DNA from: Shewanella glacialipiscicola
GTDB lineage: Bacteria > Pseudomonadota > Gammaproteobacteria > Enterobacterales > Shewanellaceae
Assembly (NCBI RefSeq): GCF_023283485.1
Contig: NZ_JAKILU010000005.1
Coordinates: 1 to 64,000 of the forward strand
Length of the DNA: 64,000 bases
Reading direction: 5' to 3'
In this document: one piece after another, positions 38,197 through 50,124 of the stretch
Layout of the letters: every line of letters begins with the position of its first letter
Position numbering within the stretch: position 1 is the first letter of the stretch
Program-made: the position numbers and the translations under genes
The notes under the pieces: model-generated
Databases searched by the model: none
Seen by the model: the letters and a program-made list of their open reading frames with translations, nothing else
What the model was told of the DNA's origin: nothing

Positions 38197-39723
38197 ATGC
38201 AGATTGGAATACCGAGAGAAAGTCTCGCCGGTGAAACTCGGGTCGCCGCGACGCCAGCCACCGTTGAGCAGCTAAAAAAACTCGGCTTTGAAGTGATGGT
38301 TGAATCGAATGCCGGTCAACTGTCTAGCTTTGACGATGCAGCCTTTACCGCTGCAGGAGCAAATATCACGACGGATGTCTGGCAAGCCGACCTCATTTTT
38401 AAGGTCAATGCGCCAAACGATGTTGAAATCGAACAAATCAAAGACGGGGCAACTGTCGTCAGCTTTATTTGGCCAGCACAAAACCCTGAGCTAGTTGAAA
38501 AATTGTCTAAACGCAATATCAACGTGATGGCGATGGATATGGTGCCACGCATCTCCCGCGCACAATCACTCGATGCTCTCTCCTCTATGGCTAACATTGG
38601 CGGTTATCGCGCCGTGGTTGAAGCGGCGCATCAATTTGGTCGTTTCTTTACGGGGCAAATTACCGCTGCAGGTAAAGTCCCTCCCGCTAAAGTATTAGTG
38701 ATTGGTGCTGGGGTTGCTGGCCTTGCAGCTATTGGCACCGCGGGCTCACTTGGCGCCATAGTACGCGCCTTTGATACCCGTTTAGAAGTCGCTGAACAAA
38801 TCGAATCTATGGGCGGCCAGTTCCTTAAGCTGGACTTTGGTAACGAAGAAGGTGGCTCATCCGATGGTTATGCTAAAACCATGTCGGATGAATTTATCGC
38901 CGCTGAAATGGCGCTGTTTGCTGAGCAAGCAAAAGAAGTCGATATCATCATCACTACCGCGCTAATTCCGGGTCGTCCTGCGCCTAAGCTCATCACTAAA
39001 GCCATGGTTGATACCATGAAGAGCGGCTCTGTGATCGTCGATTTAGCCGCCGCGACTGGCGGTAACTGCGAATACACTCAATCGGGCGAGTTATTTGTCA
39101 CTCCTAATGGCGTCAAAGTGATTGGTTATACCGATCTACCGGGCCGTTTACCCGCGCAATCGTCACAACTTTACGGTACTAACTTAGTCAATTTGATGAA
39201 GTTAATGTGTAAAGAGAAAGACGGTAATGCCCACATCAATTTTGATGATGTAGTCATGCGTAATATGACCGTGATTAAAGAAGGTGAAGTGACTTTCCCG
39301 CCACCACCGATTTCGGTGTCAGCAGCACCGGTAAAACCGGCTGTGAAAATCGAGCCTAAAAACACCACGCCCAAAGAGCCATCAAAACTGAAATACGTGC
39401 TCGCCGCTTTAGGTGTTGCAGGATTTGCTGCTGTGGCATCCGTTGCTCCGGCAGAGTTCTTGTCACACTTCACGGTATTTGTACTGTCTTGCGTGGTTGG
39501 CTATTACGTTGTTTGGAACGTTTCACATTCACTGCACACGCCTTTGATGTCAGTGACGAACGCGATTTCAGGCATTATCGTGGTCGGCGCGTTGCTGCAA
39601 ATTGGTCAGGGTTCAACGTTGGTTACTGTACTGGCATTTATCGCCGTGCTGATCGCCAGTATTAACATCTTTGGCGGTTTTACCGTCACTCAGCGTATGC
39701 TGAAGATGTTCCGTAAGGATTAA
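38197..39723 (+). CDS. pntA: NAD(P) transhydrogenase, alpha subunit
   Basis: With PntB it couples the proton gradient to hydride transfer from NADH to NADP+. The 508-aa protein (E. coli 510) starts [20 protein letters not shown] and has the NAD-binding dI domain with [20 protein letters not shown] (about 168-187) and [13 protein letters not shown]. Then come a proline-rich linker and four C-terminal membrane helices (about 400-500). GGGAG precedes the ATG. It may supply NADPH for the divergent cysJIH. Confidence 0.96.
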   Translation: MQIGIPRESLAGETRVAATPATVEQLKKLGFEVMVESNAGQLSSFDDAAFTAAGANITTDVWQADLIFKVNAPNDVEIEQIKDGATVVSFIWPAQNPELVEKLSKRNINVMAMDMVPRISRAQSLDALSSMANIGGYRAVVEAAHQFGRFFTGQITAAGKVPPAKVLVIGAGVAGLAAIGTAGSLGAIVRAFDTRLEVAEQIESMGGQFLKLDFGNEEGGSSDGYAKTMSDEFIAAEMALFAEQAKEVDIIITTALIPGRPAPKLITKAMVDTMKSGSVIVDLAAATGGNCEYTQSGELFVTPNGVKVIGYTDLPGRLPAQSSQLYGTNLVNLMKLMCKEKDGNAHINFDDVVMRNMTVIKEGEVTFPPPPISVSAAPVKPAVKIEPKNTTPKEPSKLKYVLAALGVAGFAAVASVAPAEFLSHFTVFVLSCVVGYYVVWNVSHSLHTPLMSVTNAISGIIVVGALLQIGQGSTLVTVLAFIAVLIASINIFGGFTVTQRMLKMFRKD

Positions 39724-39735
39724 AGGGGGTTTAAC

Positions 39736-41220
39736 GTGTCTCAAGGACTGGTAACAGCAGCTTATATTATTGCCGCCATTCTCTTCATCTTCAGTCTCGC
39801 GGGACTGTCGAAGCAAGAGACGGCAAAACATGGTAATTTATTCGGGATCCTCGGTATGGCAATCGCCCTACTGGCGACTATTTTTAACCCTGATACTAAC
39901 GGTATTGCATGGATCTTAATCGCCATGGTGATTGGTGGTGCGATTGGTATCCGCTTAGCATTGAAAGTCGAAATGACTCAAATGCCTGAATTGGTTGCTA
40001 TATTACATAGCTTTGTGGGTATGGCTGCAGTATTGGTTGGCTTCAATAGCTTTATCGATTTGCACCCACAAGAAGTGTCACAAGTAGTGGTGGCTGTCGG
40101 TGGTGATATTAATGCCACTCTCGCTGCGGTGAATGATGCCCTAAGTGAAGTGGCTAAAGCCGCCAGCAAAGAACATCTCACTGGTGCGATGCTTAACATC
40201 CACTTAGTCGAAGTTTTCCTCGGCATCTTCATCGGTGCGGTCACTTTTACCGGTTCGATTGTCGCCTTTGGTAAGTTACGCGGTACATTTTCATCTAAAC
40301 CTATGATGTTGCCACATCGCCACAAACTCAATTTAGTGGCGGTTTTAGTGTCTTTAGCCCTGATGGTGTATTTCGTACAGACAGGCGGCACTATGCCTGC
40401 ACTACTGTTGATGACCCTCATTGCCTTTGCCTTTGGCTGGCATTTAGTGGCATCAATTGGCGGCGCAGATATGCCTGTAGTGGTGTCTATGCTGAACTCC
40501 TACTCAGGTTGGGCAGCGGCAGCAGCGGGCTTTATGTTGTCAAACGACCTCTTGATTGTGGTCGGCGCATTAGTGGGTTCATCGGGTGCTATTCTGTCTT
40601 ACATCATGTGTAAAGCAATGAATCGCTCGTTTATTTCGGTTATCGCAGGTGGCTTTGGCACCGATGGCGCTGTCTCTACAGGCGATGAAGAAATGGGCGA
40701 TTACCGTGAAACCAACGCTGAAGATGTAGCGGATATGCTGAAAAATGCTACGTCGGTTATCATCACACCCGGTTATGGGATGGCGGTAGCACAGGCGCAA
40801 TATCCTGTTGCTGAAATCACCCAAAAACTGCGTGATCGCGGTATTAAAGTCCGTTTCGGCATACATCCAGTCGCAGGCCGCTTACCAGGGCACATGAACG
40901 TACTGTTAGCAGAAGCAAAAGTCCCCTACGATATCGTGCTTGAAATGGACGAAATCAACGAAGACTTTAAAGATACTGACGTAGTGCTGGTTATTGGTGC
41001 AAACGACACGGTTAACCCCGCGGCAATGGAAGACCCAGGTAGTCCTATTGCGGGCATGCCAGTGCTAGAAGTGTGGAAAGCACAAAATGTCATCGGCTTT
41101 AAACGGTCAATGAATACCGGTTATGCCGGCGTGCAAAATCCACTGTTCTTTAAAGAGAATACCCAAATGTTATTTGGGGATGCGAAAGCCAGTGTCGAAG
41201 CAATTTTAAAAGCACTGTAG
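39736..41220 (+). CDS. pntB: NAD(P) transhydrogenase, beta subunit
   Basis: Membrane and NADP-binding partner of PntA. It starts at GTG 39736, 12 bp after the pntA stop, with AAAGGGGG upstream. It has N-terminal membrane helices, then the dIII NADP domain with [37 protein letters not shown] and [10 protein letters not shown]. At 494 aa it is about 30 longer than E. coli PntB (462). The extra residues lie near 115-150 (about [20 protein letters not shown]), a loop before [10 protein letters not shown]. Otherwise canonical. Confidence 0.95.
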   Translation: MSQGLVTAAYIIAAILFIFSLAGLSKQETAKHGNLFGILGMAIALLATIFNPDTNGIAWILIAMVIGGAIGIRLALKVEMTQMPELVAILHSFVGMAAVLVGFNSFIDLHPQEVSQVVVAVGGDINATLAAVNDALSEVAKAASKEHLTGAMLNIHLVEVFLGIFIGAVTFTGSIVAFGKLRGTFSSKPMMLPHRHKLNLVAVLVSLALMVYFVQTGGTMPALLLMTLIAFAFGWHLVASIGGADMPVVVSMLNSYSGWAAAAAGFMLSNDLLIVVGALVGSSGAILSYIMCKAMNRSFISVIAGGFGTDGAVSTGDEEMGDYRETNAEDVADMLKNATSVIITPGYGMAVAQAQYPVAEITQKLRDRGIKVRFGIHPVAGRLPGHMNVLLAEAKVPYDIVLEMDEINEDFKDTDVVLVIGANDTVNPAAMEDPGSPIAGMPVLEVWKAQNVIGFKRSMNTGYAGVQNPLFFKENTQMLFGDAKASVEAILKAL

Positions 41221-41245
41221 TTTTAATAGCATTCGTTTTAATAGC

Positions 41246-41276
41246 ATTAAGGGAGCCATAGGCTCCCTTAATTTTT
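41246..41276 (+). terminator. terminator of pntAB
   Basis: TAAGGGAGCC (41248-41257) pairs with GGCTCCCTTA (41261-41270) around ATA, followed by ATTTTT. A 15-bp direct repeat (CGTTTTAATAGCATT-like) lies just before it. Confidence 0.9.
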
Positions 41277-41295
41277 AGTAATTTTTTACTGTTGA

Positions 41296-41775
41296 TTATG
41301 CCGCTTTCTCTACATCGAAATTGGATAGCAACATGACAGCACTACGACCTAATAAATGATTAATCGTACTATCACCGACTAAACCGAGTTCAGCAATCGC
41401 TTGTTGGCGCGCGTTGCTTACCGCTCTAAAGAGAGTGATTTCATTATTAGCACCACCACAGAGGCTAAAAAACAGCCTCAACACAGCGCGATAATGCTCT
41501 TCTTGCATCGCCTGCATCCAAGATGTTTCTAAGGTTTCTTGGCTAGAAAAGTCTAATGCCTCAACAAATAGATTGCCAATACGGCCATCTAAACGCACTA
41601 AAAAGTCAGTTTTTCGTGGAAAATGATGACTAATACCAGTGCGGCTAATACCGGTTGCTTCTGACAACGTGGTGTAGGACATGGTCTCAAAACCGATAGT
41701 CAAAATCTGCTTTAATGCTTCATCCATAATTTGATTAATGGTCAGCTCAGTTTGTACTCGCGAGCGTTTAGCCAC
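41296..41775 (-). CDS. TetR-family regulator, LuxT/SwrT-like
   Basis: A 159-aa repressor-type protein starting at GTG 41773-41775 with GAGGGGAGAT upstream. The frame can extend to 41823, but that adds a tail foreign to the family. The N-terminal helix-turn-helix (about 10-55) contains FETMSYTTLSEATGISRTGI and SHHFPRKTDF, very like the Vibrio LuxT/SwrT group. The C-terminal ligand part is short. The regulon is unknown; neighbours are not obviously linked. Confidence 0.78.
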   Translation of the reverse strand: MAKRSRVQTELTINQIMDEALKQILTIGFETMSYTTLSEATGISRTGISHHFPRKTDFLVRLDGRIGNLFVEALDFSSQETLETSWMQAMQEEHYRAVLRLFFSLCGGANNEITLFRAVSNARQQAIAELGLVGDSTINHLLGRSAVMLLSNFDVEKAA

Positions 41776-41926
41776 AGTAAGATCTCCCCTCTTATTTTTA
41801 AGGGCAAATCTTACCAAAGCCATCTAGGGATTACTGCTGCGAGCTTAGCCAAAACTAGCGTATTTAACCTTCGTTCAGCTAAGGTTCAGACTTAAATGGA
41901 TAATAACACCATAAAAATTAACACGT

Positions 41927-42754
41927 TCACAACATAGAGTTTTGTACCAACCAGTCTTGTGCTTCAACATCACCCATCAACAAAATTAAGGTCGGTTTTA
42001 AATATTGTCCTAAAGCGGCTTTTCTCCAAAAAAGATAGCGAGGCAGCGGTTGTAGCACACTTGCCCCAAAAGTACGTTGCAACAAACTCGAATATTCTCC
42101 CAATAGTCTTGGATCAAGCTGTTCAGCTCTTGGGTAAAAATCCATCACAAAATCGGCGTAAACAGTAAAATTAGCCATTTGCCTCGCATTATAACGATGA
42201 AACACTTGTATCATCATAGGGGCACTCCAATGCGACAAATGCGCCTGATTTGTTAACGCATCAAGATTGCGTCTATGATATTGCTGCCATGCGAGGGTAA
42301 AATCACCTTGCTGACGCGCAATACGCCACATTAAGTAGATATCGGCAAGCCATTCATGCTGATATGCACTCAATTGAGTGGGTAAAACAGTACCTTGCAG
42401 AGCACGGTTTTCTAGGTGACCGAGCTCATGCCACAGAGTTAATTGTGTTTGTTGATGCAAAGGTAATTGGTAGGTCACGCTATCGATACTGGCTAACTGA
42501 ACCGCTGGTGTTTGCTGCTCGTTAACTAAAACTAGCCCTGCTATTTTGCTATCGTCAACCGGCATCACCATCGCACTTCTTTGCCCTAAAGCCTGCGTAA
42601 ATTGCTGCTGCGTTAGGGGGAGCTGCAACAGCACTTGCTGAGGCAATAATGTCAAGCAAGTGCCAAGCTCGGGTAAAGGGCAAATTAACGCCTGCTTATC
42701 GGCGATAGGAGCCCAAGACAAACTCGCTGCAAAGACTAGAGCAATCAGACTCAC
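41927..42754 (-). CDS. putative exported zinc metalloprotease (HELGH)
   Basis: 275 aa with a signal-like N-terminus ([15 protein letters not shown]). The zinc motif HELGH is at 109-113, and a candidate third ligand lies in HEWLAD (Glu134), 21 residues on, the gluzincin-like layout. The two cysteines (25, 33) may form a disulfide in the periplasm. Its start codon overlaps the hldE stop by 4 bp (ATGA), so translation is probably coupled to an LPS-core enzyme. The family is not recognised and the substrate unknown. The protease call rests on the motif. Confidence 0.6.
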   Translation of the reverse strand: MSLIALVFAASLSWAPIADKQALICPLPELGTCLTLLPQQVLLQLPLTQQQFTQALGQRSAMVMPVDDSKIAGLVLVNEQQTPAVQLASIDSVTYQLPLHQQTQLTLWHELGHLENRALQGTVLPTQLSAYQHEWLADIYLMWRIARQQGDFTLAWQQYHRRNLDALTNQAHLSHWSAPMMIQVFHRYNARQMANFTVYADFVMDFYPRAEQLDPRLLGEYSSLLQRTFGASVLQPLPRYLFWRKAALGQYLKPTLILLMGDVEAQDWLVQNSML

Positions 42755-44181
42755 TGATTAGCCATGATATTTTGGATAATTGCTGTCGTTGAAATACCAT
42801 CTTCAAAACCCAGCACCTGCACTTGCCCCCCAGCGGCAATCACTTCAGCGCCACCCGCAATATCTTCAAGCTTATAATCGCCCCCTTTAACCAGCAGGTT
42901 TGGCAATAATCGAGCAATAATGCGCTGCGGCGTATCTTCACTAAAAGGTACGACCCAATCGACCGAAGCTAAACCGGCTAACACAGCCATACGGCGATCA
43001 ATTTGATTAACAGGACGACCTTCTCCCTTAAGGCGCTTAACCGAAGCATCATCGTTTACTGCCACAATTAAGCGATCGCCCAAGGCTTTGGCTTGCTTGA
43101 GATAACTCACATGTCCCGCATGTAAAATATCAAAGCAACCGTTGGTCATGACCACACGCTCACCGCGTAATTTAGCTTGCTCAAGGGCGTAAGCCAGTTG
43201 ATCTTCACTCACTACGCCAAAACCCGATTCACCTTGGTGCACAGCTAGCGCACTAATTAGTTCAATGCGGCTCACAGTCGAAGTGCCCAGTTTACCCACG
43301 ACCACACCTGCCGCCGTATTTGCGATAGCGCAGGCTTGCGGTAAATCAGCACCTGCGGCCAATGAAGTTGCCAGCGCTGAAATCACTGTATCGCCCGCGC
43401 CAGTCACATCATAGACTTCACGGGCAACGGTGGGGATATGTAATTCAGGCGAATTGGCGGTGACTAAGGTCATACCCTTTTCTGAGCGGGTAACTAAAAT
43501 GGCATCAAAGTTATGGAGTTTGAGTAAACCACGGGCTTTTTCGAGCAAATCGGCCTCTGAGGTCACAGTGCCCACAACGGCTTCAAACTCGCTCATATTC
43601 GGGGTAATCAAGGATGCACCATGATAACGGCCAAAATCACTGCCCTTAGGGTCAACTAAGACCATCACTCCTTTAGCGCGTGCTAAGGCAATAAAATCCC
43701 GCGGCTCATTGATAGCACCCTTAGCATAATCAGACAGCACCACCACATCGACAGCATCGAGTAAGGCTTCAGATTGCTTAAGCAAACGCACACTATCGGC
43801 CTTATCGAAGGCTTCTTCAAAATCCAGACGGATTAACTGCTGATTGCGTGATAATACCCGCAGCTTAGTAATGGTGGGCTTATCGGCAATGGTTAACCAC
43901 TGAGGTTCAACCCCTAAGGTTTGCACGCCGAGCGTTAAGGCTGTGGCAGTATCGTCTTGACCGACGAGCCCAGCAAGTTGTACTTGCCCCCCTAAGGTTG
44001 CAATATTGAGCGCCACGTTTGCTGCACCACCGGGTCTGTCTTCGACCTGATTAATCTTCACCACAGGCACAGGGGCTTCAGGGGAAATTCGTGCAGTAGG
44101 ACCAACCCAATAGCGGTCTAACATCACATCGCCGACGACTAACACTCTGGCTTTTTCAAATGCTGGCAGTGAAACCTTCAT
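42751..44181 (-). CDS. hldE: bifunctional heptose-7-phosphate kinase / heptose-1-phosphate adenylyltransferase
   Basis: Makes ADP-heptose for the LPS inner core: an N-terminal ribokinase-like domain and a C-terminal nucleotidyltransferase. From ATG 44181 (AAGG upstream) it has 476 aa (E. coli 477) and begins [20 protein letters not shown]. Other marks are [26 protein letters not shown], the anion hole [12 protein letters not shown], and the second-domain [17 protein letters not shown]. It is divergent from the lipid A acyltransferase at 44285. An upstream in-frame extension to 44268 is not favoured. Confidence 0.96.
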   Translation of the reverse strand: MKVSLPAFEKARVLVVGDVMLDRYWVGPTARISPEAPVPVVKINQVEDRPGGAANVALNIATLGGQVQLAGLVGQDDTATALTLGVQTLGVEPQWLTIADKPTITKLRVLSRNQQLIRLDFEEAFDKADSVRLLKQSEALLDAVDVVVLSDYAKGAINEPRDFIALARAKGVMVLVDPKGSDFGRYHGASLITPNMSEFEAVVGTVTSEADLLEKARGLLKLHNFDAILVTRSEKGMTLVTANSPELHIPTVAREVYDVTGAGDTVISALATSLAAGADLPQACAIANTAAGVVVGKLGTSTVSRIELISALAVHQGESGFGVVSEDQLAYALEQAKLRGERVVMTNGCFDILHAGHVSYLKQAKALGDRLIVAVNDDASVKRLKGEGRPVNQIDRRMAVLAGLASVDWVVPFSEDTPQRIIARLLPNLLVKGGDYKLEDIAGGAEVIAAGGQVQVLGFEDGISTTAIIQNIMANQ

Positions 44182-44284
44182 AGTGGCCTTATCTTCATAT
44201 GCAGAAATTAAACCGTGATTGTACCTAATTTCAGTAGGATTTGAGTTAGAATGAGCAGTAATTTTCAAAAGTAGTGAGTATTTT

Positions 44285-45211
44285 GTGGTCGAGAAAGCCG
44301 AGTTTTCATCTTCGTTATATCATCCTAAACATTGGCCTATGTGGTTTGGCGTATTTTTGATGCGTTTAACTCAACTACTTCCGCTATCTTGGCAGATGAA
44401 ATTGGGTAAAGGTTTAGGCCGTTTAGTGATGAAGTTTGCGGGTAGCCGCACGCACACTGCGCGCCGTAACTTGACTCTTTGCTTCCCCGAGATGACCCCC
44501 GCGCAGCGAGAAGAGTTGCTGCTACGTAACTTTGAAGAAACCGGCAAAGCTATTTTCGATACCATCAATGCTTGGTGGTGGTCCGACGAAAAAGTACAAC
44601 AGCATATGAGCATTACCGGTCAAGAACACGTGCAAGACACACTCAATGCCGGTCACGGTGTGATTCTTTTTGCTGTTCATTGTTTACCATTGGAAATGGG
44701 TGCGCGTATCTTTGGTCAATTTCAACCCGGCGTAGGGGTTTATCGCCCGCACAATAATCCAGTGATGGAATACCTACAAGTTCAAGGTCGTCTACGCTCG
44801 AATAAAGGCTTAGTCTCTAAACGCGACTTACGCCAAATGGTGCGCTGCCTACGTAATCCCGATGTAATTTGGTACACGGCCGATCAGGACTTTGGCCGCT
44901 CCAGCGCCGTATTTATCCCGTTTTATGCCATGCCAGATGCAGCAACGATTACGGGCGCCACCACCTTAGCCAAACTTGGTAAAGCCAAAGTATTACCTTT
45001 TTTCGTTGAACGTACCGCAGGTGATGAAGGGTATCGTATTGAAGTCATGCCACCGTTAGATAATTTCCCCGGTGAAAATGAGCTAGATGATGCAATTCGC
45101 GGTAATAAAATTATCGAAACCATCATTGATAAAAATCGCGCCCAATATATGTGGTTACATCGCCGCTTTAAGACTCGCCCCGATCCCACAGATAAGTCTG
45201 TGTATCAGTAG
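44285..45211 (+). CDS. lipid A late acyltransferase (LpxL/HtrB type)
   Basis: Adds a secondary acyl chain to Kdo-lipid IVA at the inner membrane. 308 aa starting at GTG 44285, with the family fold: [17 protein letters not shown], the catalytic HX4E in [10 protein letters not shown] (about 134-139), [15 protein letters not shown] and WYTADQDFG. One hydrophobic helix lies near 18-38. LpxL versus LpxP/LpxM specificity cannot be fixed; the sequence looks closest to LpxL. Divergent from hldE, another LPS gene, 103 bp apart. Confidence 0.88.
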   Translation: MVEKAEFSSSLYHPKHWPMWFGVFLMRLTQLLPLSWQMKLGKGLGRLVMKFAGSRTHTARRNLTLCFPEMTPAQREELLLRNFEETGKAIFDTINAWWWSDEKVQQHMSITGQEHVQDTLNAGHGVILFAVHCLPLEMGARIFGQFQPGVGVYRPHNNPVMEYLQVQGRLRSNKGLVSKRDLRQMVRCLRNPDVIWYTADQDFGRSSAVFIPFYAMPDAATITGATTLAKLGKAKVLPFFVERTAGDEGYRIEVMPPLDNFPGENELDDAIRGNKIIETIIDKNRAQYMWLHRRFKTRPDPTDKSVYQ

Positions 45212-45246
45212 CGCTATCCGTTTTAATATAAGTCCGTTTTTAACAT

Positions 45247-45276
45247 AAAAATGCCAGCAAATAAGCTGGCATTTTT
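45247..45276. terminator. bidirectional terminator
   Basis: AAAAATGCCAGC pairs with GCTGGCATTTTT around AAATAA. It lies between the convergent acyltransferase and antiporter genes with U tracts both ways. Confidence 0.9.
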
Positions 45277-45311
45277 ATAGAGGCATTAACCGTAAAATGA
45301 ATCCAAAGTAT

Positions 45312-47042
45312 TTAGGATGCAATCTCCGTGGGCAAACGGATACCTACGTTTGTCACTTTACCTTCATTAAGCCCCGCCACGACCCAATGTAATGACTGCC
45401 ACTGGAACTTATCCCCCAGTACAGGATTCGCGCTCAGTTGCGATGTGACTAAGTCTGCGATAGTCATATCGTCAGCCACATTATCTAAGCTAAGGCCATA
45501 AATAGGCGCTAAATCGGCTAGTTTTACATCGGTTTCAATAAAGAAGTCACCGAAGAAACGCTGTACGTCTTTTGTCTCTGGCGCTTGGCTAAAGAGCTGG
45601 CTTAATGCTTCTAAACTGCGTTCCTGCCCCAATACACAAAGTATGTCACCGGCTTCTAAACAAGTACTACCAGAAGGATGCAGTAAAGTGTTGTCTCTAA
45701 ATACTGCCGCAATCCGCGTTCCATCAGGCATAGCCAAGCGTTTTAAAGGCTCACCAATACACCACTTACTATCACTCAAACGATACACAAACACTTCCCA
45801 TTCGCTGCTCGGGTATATCTCAACCCCTGAACGCGAAACAGGTAAAGGCTTTGGGGGCAGTTCCACCTTTGCTAAGCGCGCGGCAAAAGTCAAAGAGGCA
45901 CCTTGGACGAGTAATGACACTAACACCACGAAGAAAGCCAAATTAAAATACAGTTGAGCGCCCGGTAAACCCGCCATCATAGGGAATACCGCTAGGATGA
46001 TAGGTACCGCACCGCGTAATCCGACCCAAGAAATAAACCAGCGATCACGGCTGCTAAAACTTTTAAAGGGCAACAAGCTCACCCAAACTGCGATGGGACG
46101 AGCAAATAAAATCATCCCGAATGCCAAGGCAAAACCAGGGATCATAATATCGACTAAATCGGAGGGAGTAAGTAATAACCCTAACACAAGGAACATGCCG
46201 ATTTGGCTGATCCATGTCATGCCGTCGAGCACGTTCAAAATAGCATGCCGCCCACGGGTGGGTTTATTACCGAGCAACAATCCCACTAAGTAAATGGATA
46301 AAATACCGCTGCCACCGAGTTTGTTAGACGCGGCGTAAATGATGAGTCCACCACTCAACACCAAAATGGCATACAAGCCATCGGCTAATTTGCTCAAATT
46401 AACCAGCTTCCACAACAGCCAGCCACCACCAAGACCAAAGCATATGCCTAAGCCAAATTGTTTAACAAAGCTCATAAACATAAAACTGAAGGAAAGCTCA
46501 GTATCCACATTGGCAAGAATCGCAATCAAAGTGACGGTTAAAAACACCGCCATAGGATCGTTACTGCCGGACTCGATTTCTAAGGTTGCGCCAACGCGTT
46601 CGTTAAGGCTGCGGCCTTTGAGCAAAGAAAATACTGCTGCAGCATCGGTTGAGCCTACAATCGCGCCAACCAGCAAACCTTGCAACCAATGCAAATCAAA
46701 CAACCATGCGGCCATCATGCCAGTAATACTGGTAGTAATTGCCACCCCAAAAGTTGCCAACGATAATGCCGGCCACAACGCGACCCTAAAACTGGCAACT
46801 CGGGTACGCATACCCCCGTCGAGTAAGATAACGGCTAAGGCTAAGTTACTGACTAAATAGGCCGTCGAATAGTCATCAAATAGGATCCCACCAGGCCCAT
46901 CTTCACCCGCTAAAATACCCACAGCGAGGAAAATCAATAAAATAGGAATACCCAAGCGGGACGACATAGGACTAACTAAAATACTTACCGCAGTAAGTAA
47001 GGCGCCGATCAGAAAAAAACTATTGACGGAATCTGCATCCAC
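45312..47042 (-). CDS. nhaP2: K+/H+ antiporter NhaP2-type (CPA1 family)
   Basis: An inner-membrane cation/proton antiporter of 576 aa (E. coli CvrA 578). About twelve helices with the CPA signatures [24 protein letters not shown] and [14 protein letters not shown] lie in the first 400 residues. A cytosolic TrkA-C domain (about 405-480) and a CorC-like C-terminal part follow. It starts at ATG 47042. It is likely involved in K+ homeostasis at alkaline or high-salt conditions; ion preference is not proven by sequence. Confidence 0.92.
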   Translation of the reverse strand: MDADSVNSFFLIGALLTAVSILVSPMSSRLGIPILLIFLAVGILAGEDGPGGILFDDYSTAYLVSNLALAVILLDGGMRTRVASFRVALWPALSLATFGVAITTSITGMMAAWLFDLHWLQGLLVGAIVGSTDAAAVFSLLKGRSLNERVGATLEIESGSNDPMAVFLTVTLIAILANVDTELSFSFMFMSFVKQFGLGICFGLGGGWLLWKLVNLSKLADGLYAILVLSGGLIIYAASNKLGGSGILSIYLVGLLLGNKPTRGRHAILNVLDGMTWISQIGMFLVLGLLLTPSDLVDIMIPGFALAFGMILFARPIAVWVSLLPFKSFSSRDRWFISWVGLRGAVPIILAVFPMMAGLPGAQLYFNLAFFVVLVSLLVQGASLTFAARLAKVELPPKPLPVSRSGVEIYPSSEWEVFVYRLSDSKWCIGEPLKRLAMPDGTRIAAVFRDNTLLHPSGSTCLEAGDILCVLGQERSLEALSQLFSQAPETKDVQRFFGDFFIETDVKLADLAPIYGLSLDNVADDMTIADLVTSQLSANPVLGDKFQWQSLHWVVAGLNEGKVTNVGIRLPTEIAS

Positions 47043-47750
47043 AAACGCCTCCTTAATACAGGTTATTGAGTTAAACGATAAAGGTTCACCGAGGTTAAAA
47101 ATGATACTAATTACAATTTTATGATTTTATATTAGCATAATTATTATGAATTAATGGAGCATTAAATATTAAAATTCAATCATCTACGCTGACAATACAA
47201 AAATACAACTTTTAGATAACATTGAAACAAATGCTAAAGTTAAACCTAAAAAGCACCAGAATACAGCCACATAATTTATCAAATTTAAAATAAATAAATA
47301 TCAATATGTTAAAAAAAACAATTCGACATAAACTAAAATTATTAACCCGTAATCAAGCTACAAACCTGTATAAACTCACACTTTTGTTAGCAATTTTGTC
47401 TCGAATGAAACTTGAAGCCATAAAATGGTGAATATTTGAACATCGATTTTAAGGGTGGCCTCGTCATCCTCCGCCATACTCGGGTAATCTCAGTTGTTAA
47501 CGCTCAAGAATTATCATCAACTGGATGAAAAATGTGAGGACAAAGCTGTTATGGATAAAGGTAAAAAAACACACATAAAGCAATAAATACGCTTTATAGA
47601 ACAGATTTCAGTTGAAATAATGGCCGAAATAAGGAAGGATGCGAGCTTCGCGCGCCAGTGCATTTTGCTCGTCAATTTGCCATTCTCGTTTTATGAGAGA
47701 AAGCGGCGTTAAACACGCTTTTTTATTAACAGGAATCGTAGTCTCCGCTT
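47043..47750. other. AT-rich spacer before the L,D-transpeptidase
   Basis: About 700 bp, very AT-rich up to about 47450, then a GC-richer leader with a small hairpin near 47700-47730 (GCG..CGC followed by T6). It may be an attenuator-like element in the 5' leader. No gene is supported. Confidence 0.4.
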
Positions 47751-48665
47751 ATGAGTATGCTTCGCACCACAGCTTTATTATTGACTTTGGTTTTCCCTAG
47801 TCTGTCCGCTTTAGCAACGGAATATCCTTTACCAGCCGCCCAAAGCAGGTTAATTGGCGAGAACCAGTATTATACGGTTCCAGAGGGTAAACATACCCTC
47901 GAAGATATTGCAGCCAAATACCAGCTTGGTCTTAGTAACTTACTGGAAGCTAACCCAGGCGTAGATCCTTTTCTACCAAAGCCAGGTAGCAAACTACTTA
48001 TCCCATTACAATTGATTCTGCCTAATGCTCCCCATGAAGGTATCGTCATTAACGTTGCTGAAATGCGCCTTTACTATTACCCCAAGGGTAAAAAAACCGT
48101 TGAAGTGTTACCTATTGGTATTGGCCAAATCGGTAAAGATACTCCTGAAAACTGGGTGACAACGGTGCAACGTAAGCGGGCAAATCCAACATGGACCCCT
48201 ACGCCACGCATTCGTAAAGAATATGCCGCTAAGGGTGAAATCCTGCCTGCGGTATGGCCAGCGGGCCCAGACAACCCTATGGGTCTGTATGCGCTGTATA
48301 TCGGCAACTTATATGCGATTCATGGCACCAACGCCAGTTTCGGTATCGGTTTACGTGTCAGCCAAGGTTGTGTGCGTTTACGCCATGAAGATATCGAGCA
48401 TTTGTTCAAGACGGTCCCTGTGGGCACCCGCGTACAATTTGTAAACCAACCGATTAAAGCAACCGAAGAGCCAGACGGTAAGCGCTACTTAGCCGTGCAT
48501 CAACCACTGTCTCGCACGATAGCTGAGTTTGAATCGAATGATCCCGTTGCGATTTCATTACCCAAAGAGATCGCCAAGTTTATTGCTAAAGCGGACACTG
48601 ATTCTTCTGTGATCAAGAAGCTGCTCGATGAACGTACCGGTGTACCATTGGTCATTAATCAATAA
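47751..48665 (+). CDS. L,D-transpeptidase (YkuD domain), ErfK/YbiS type
   Basis: A periplasmic enzyme that forms 3-3 cross-links or attaches the outer-membrane lipoprotein to peptidoglycan. It has a signal peptide (about 1-22), a LysM-like segment ([20 protein letters not shown], about 41-60), and the YkuD domain (about 95-235) with the catalytic pattern HGTN (191-194) and SQGCVRL with nucleophile Cys207. 304 aa, near E. coli ErfK (310). Its natural terminator appears to be split by the IS element that follows. Confidence 0.92.
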   Translation: MSMLRTTALLLTLVFPSLSALATEYPLPAAQSRLIGENQYYTVPEGKHTLEDIAAKYQLGLSNLLEANPGVDPFLPKPGSKLLIPLQLILPNAPHEGIVINVAEMRLYYYPKGKKTVEVLPIGIGQIGKDTPENWVTTVQRKRANPTWTPTPRIRKEYAAKGEILPAVWPAGPDNPMGLYALYIGNLYAIHGTNASFGIGLRVSQGCVRLRHEDIEHLFKTVPVGTRVQFVNQPIKATEEPDGKRYLAVHQPLSRTIAEFESNDPVAISLPKEIAKFIAKADTDSSVIKKLLDERTGVPLVINQ

Positions 48666-48707
48666 TTTGCTGGCAAATATCATCTAAAAAAATACCCGCT
48701 ATCTGCG

Positions 48708-50124
48708 TAATGCCGATCAGTTAAGACAGATCGCTTGACGATCTTGCTGAAAAAATCAAAATCCGATGACCTCATGTCATCGGATTTTTTATGCAACTTT
48801 CAGAAGCACTCGCGCGCACTCATATTACTCGCCTAACTGAATTCACCTGCTTAGCTGATGTGTTAGAACCTGAGTTAATTCAATCCTGTTTGGACTCTCA
48901 GGGCGTTGCCACACTCAGACGGCGTAAATTACCCATGGATGCGATGATTTGGGCGGTGATCGGAATGGCCTTGTTCCTAGGAGAGTCTGTTCGGTCACTC
49001 ATCAACAAACTCGACATTGTTCTGCCGCAAGAGATTGATTATGTTACTCGCAGCGCCGTAACTCAGGTGCGTAAACGATTGGGCAGTGAGGTGGTTCGAG
49101 AGGTATTTAGCCGCAGCGCCAATACCTGGCATGCGAGAGCTGAGCACCCGCATTGGTGCGGTCTTAACTTGTATGGCGTCGACGGTGTCGTGTGGCAGAC
49201 ACCCGATAGTGTCCAAAATCAAGCTGCCTTTGCGCGCGCCGCAAACGCTTCAGGCGAAGCGGCTTATCCGCAAATTCGCATGATTTGCTTGATGGCGTTA
49301 AGCAGCCATTTGTTGGTCAACAGTGTCTTTGATTCGGTTGCCGAAAATGAAATGAACTTAGCATCTGGGCTCATTCCTAGCATTCCCAATCACAGTCTAA
49401 CCCTCTTTGACCGAGGATTTTACTCGCTCGGCCTTCTGCACGCTTGGCAGCAAGCGCAACCTGATAGCCACTGGTTGTTGCCGCTGAAGAAAGGCACTCA
49501 ATATGAGGTGATTCGAACGTTGGGTCAGCATGACCAGCTGGTGAGGCTCACCACCACGCCTCAAGCCAGAAAGAAATGGCCGCTGCTCCCAGATACGCTT
49601 GAAGTCCGCTTACTCACTAAGACAGTGAAAGGTAAGTTAATCTCCATTTTAACCTCGTTGACTGACCCGATGCGTTACCCCAGCGAAGACATTGTCGACT
49701 TGTATGCTCATCGATGGGAAATCGAACTGGGCTACAGAGAGATGAAACAGCACCTGTTGGAGAGTCGTTTTACGCTGCGCAGTCAAGTGCCAGAACTCGT
49801 GACTCAAGAGCTGTGGGGCGTGTTGCTGGCCTATAATCTTATCCGATACAAGATGTTACTGATGACCAAAAGCTTGCCATCGGTCCATCCCAATCAACTG
49901 AGTTTTCGGGATGCTGCGAGTCATATCATCTTCAAGCTGACACAACTGCCATCACAAACGCAGGGTAATGTCCCCAGATGTATTGGATATAGAACGTAAT
50001 GCACAGCAATTTAAGTTGGATGGTAAACGGGAAAGGGCTTATCCAAGAGTGCTTAAAATGAGCAAAAACAAGTATCCAATTAGACCAAATAAAAATGCCG
50101 TTCACTCTTAAGTGAACGGCATTA
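48708..50124 (+). mobile_element. IS4-group insertion sequence
   Basis: The left end TAATGCCGATCAGTTAAG (48708-48725) and right end (50107-50124) are inverted with 16 of 18 matches; the left end is the same as that of classical IS4. The 1.4-kb body carries one transposase frame. No exact target duplication is seen in the flanks (left CTATCTGCG, right TCCAATGGCG), which suggests an old insertion or later rearrangement. Confidence 0.9.
48791..50111 (+). pseudogene. IS4-type DDE transposase, C-terminally frameshifted
   Basis: The frame 48791-49999 encodes 402 aa clearly of the IS4 family, with the D-D-E residues in YGVDGVVW, TLFDRGFYSLG and YAHRWEIELGYREMK. The last residues after LPSQTQ are out of place. 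In the next frame the true family ending follows (KRERAYPRVLKMSKNKYPI, stop 50109-50111), giving about 439 aa, as in E. coli IS4 (442). One extra G in the GGG at about 49963-49965 explains the shift. A copy with this ending may be inactive. Confidence 0.85.

Noticed and set aside
46339-46860. Long plus-strand frame (173 aa) inside nhaP2
   Set aside because: It is antisense to a clear membrane antiporter; composition rich in Lys/Pro/Thr is what the complement of helix codons gives.
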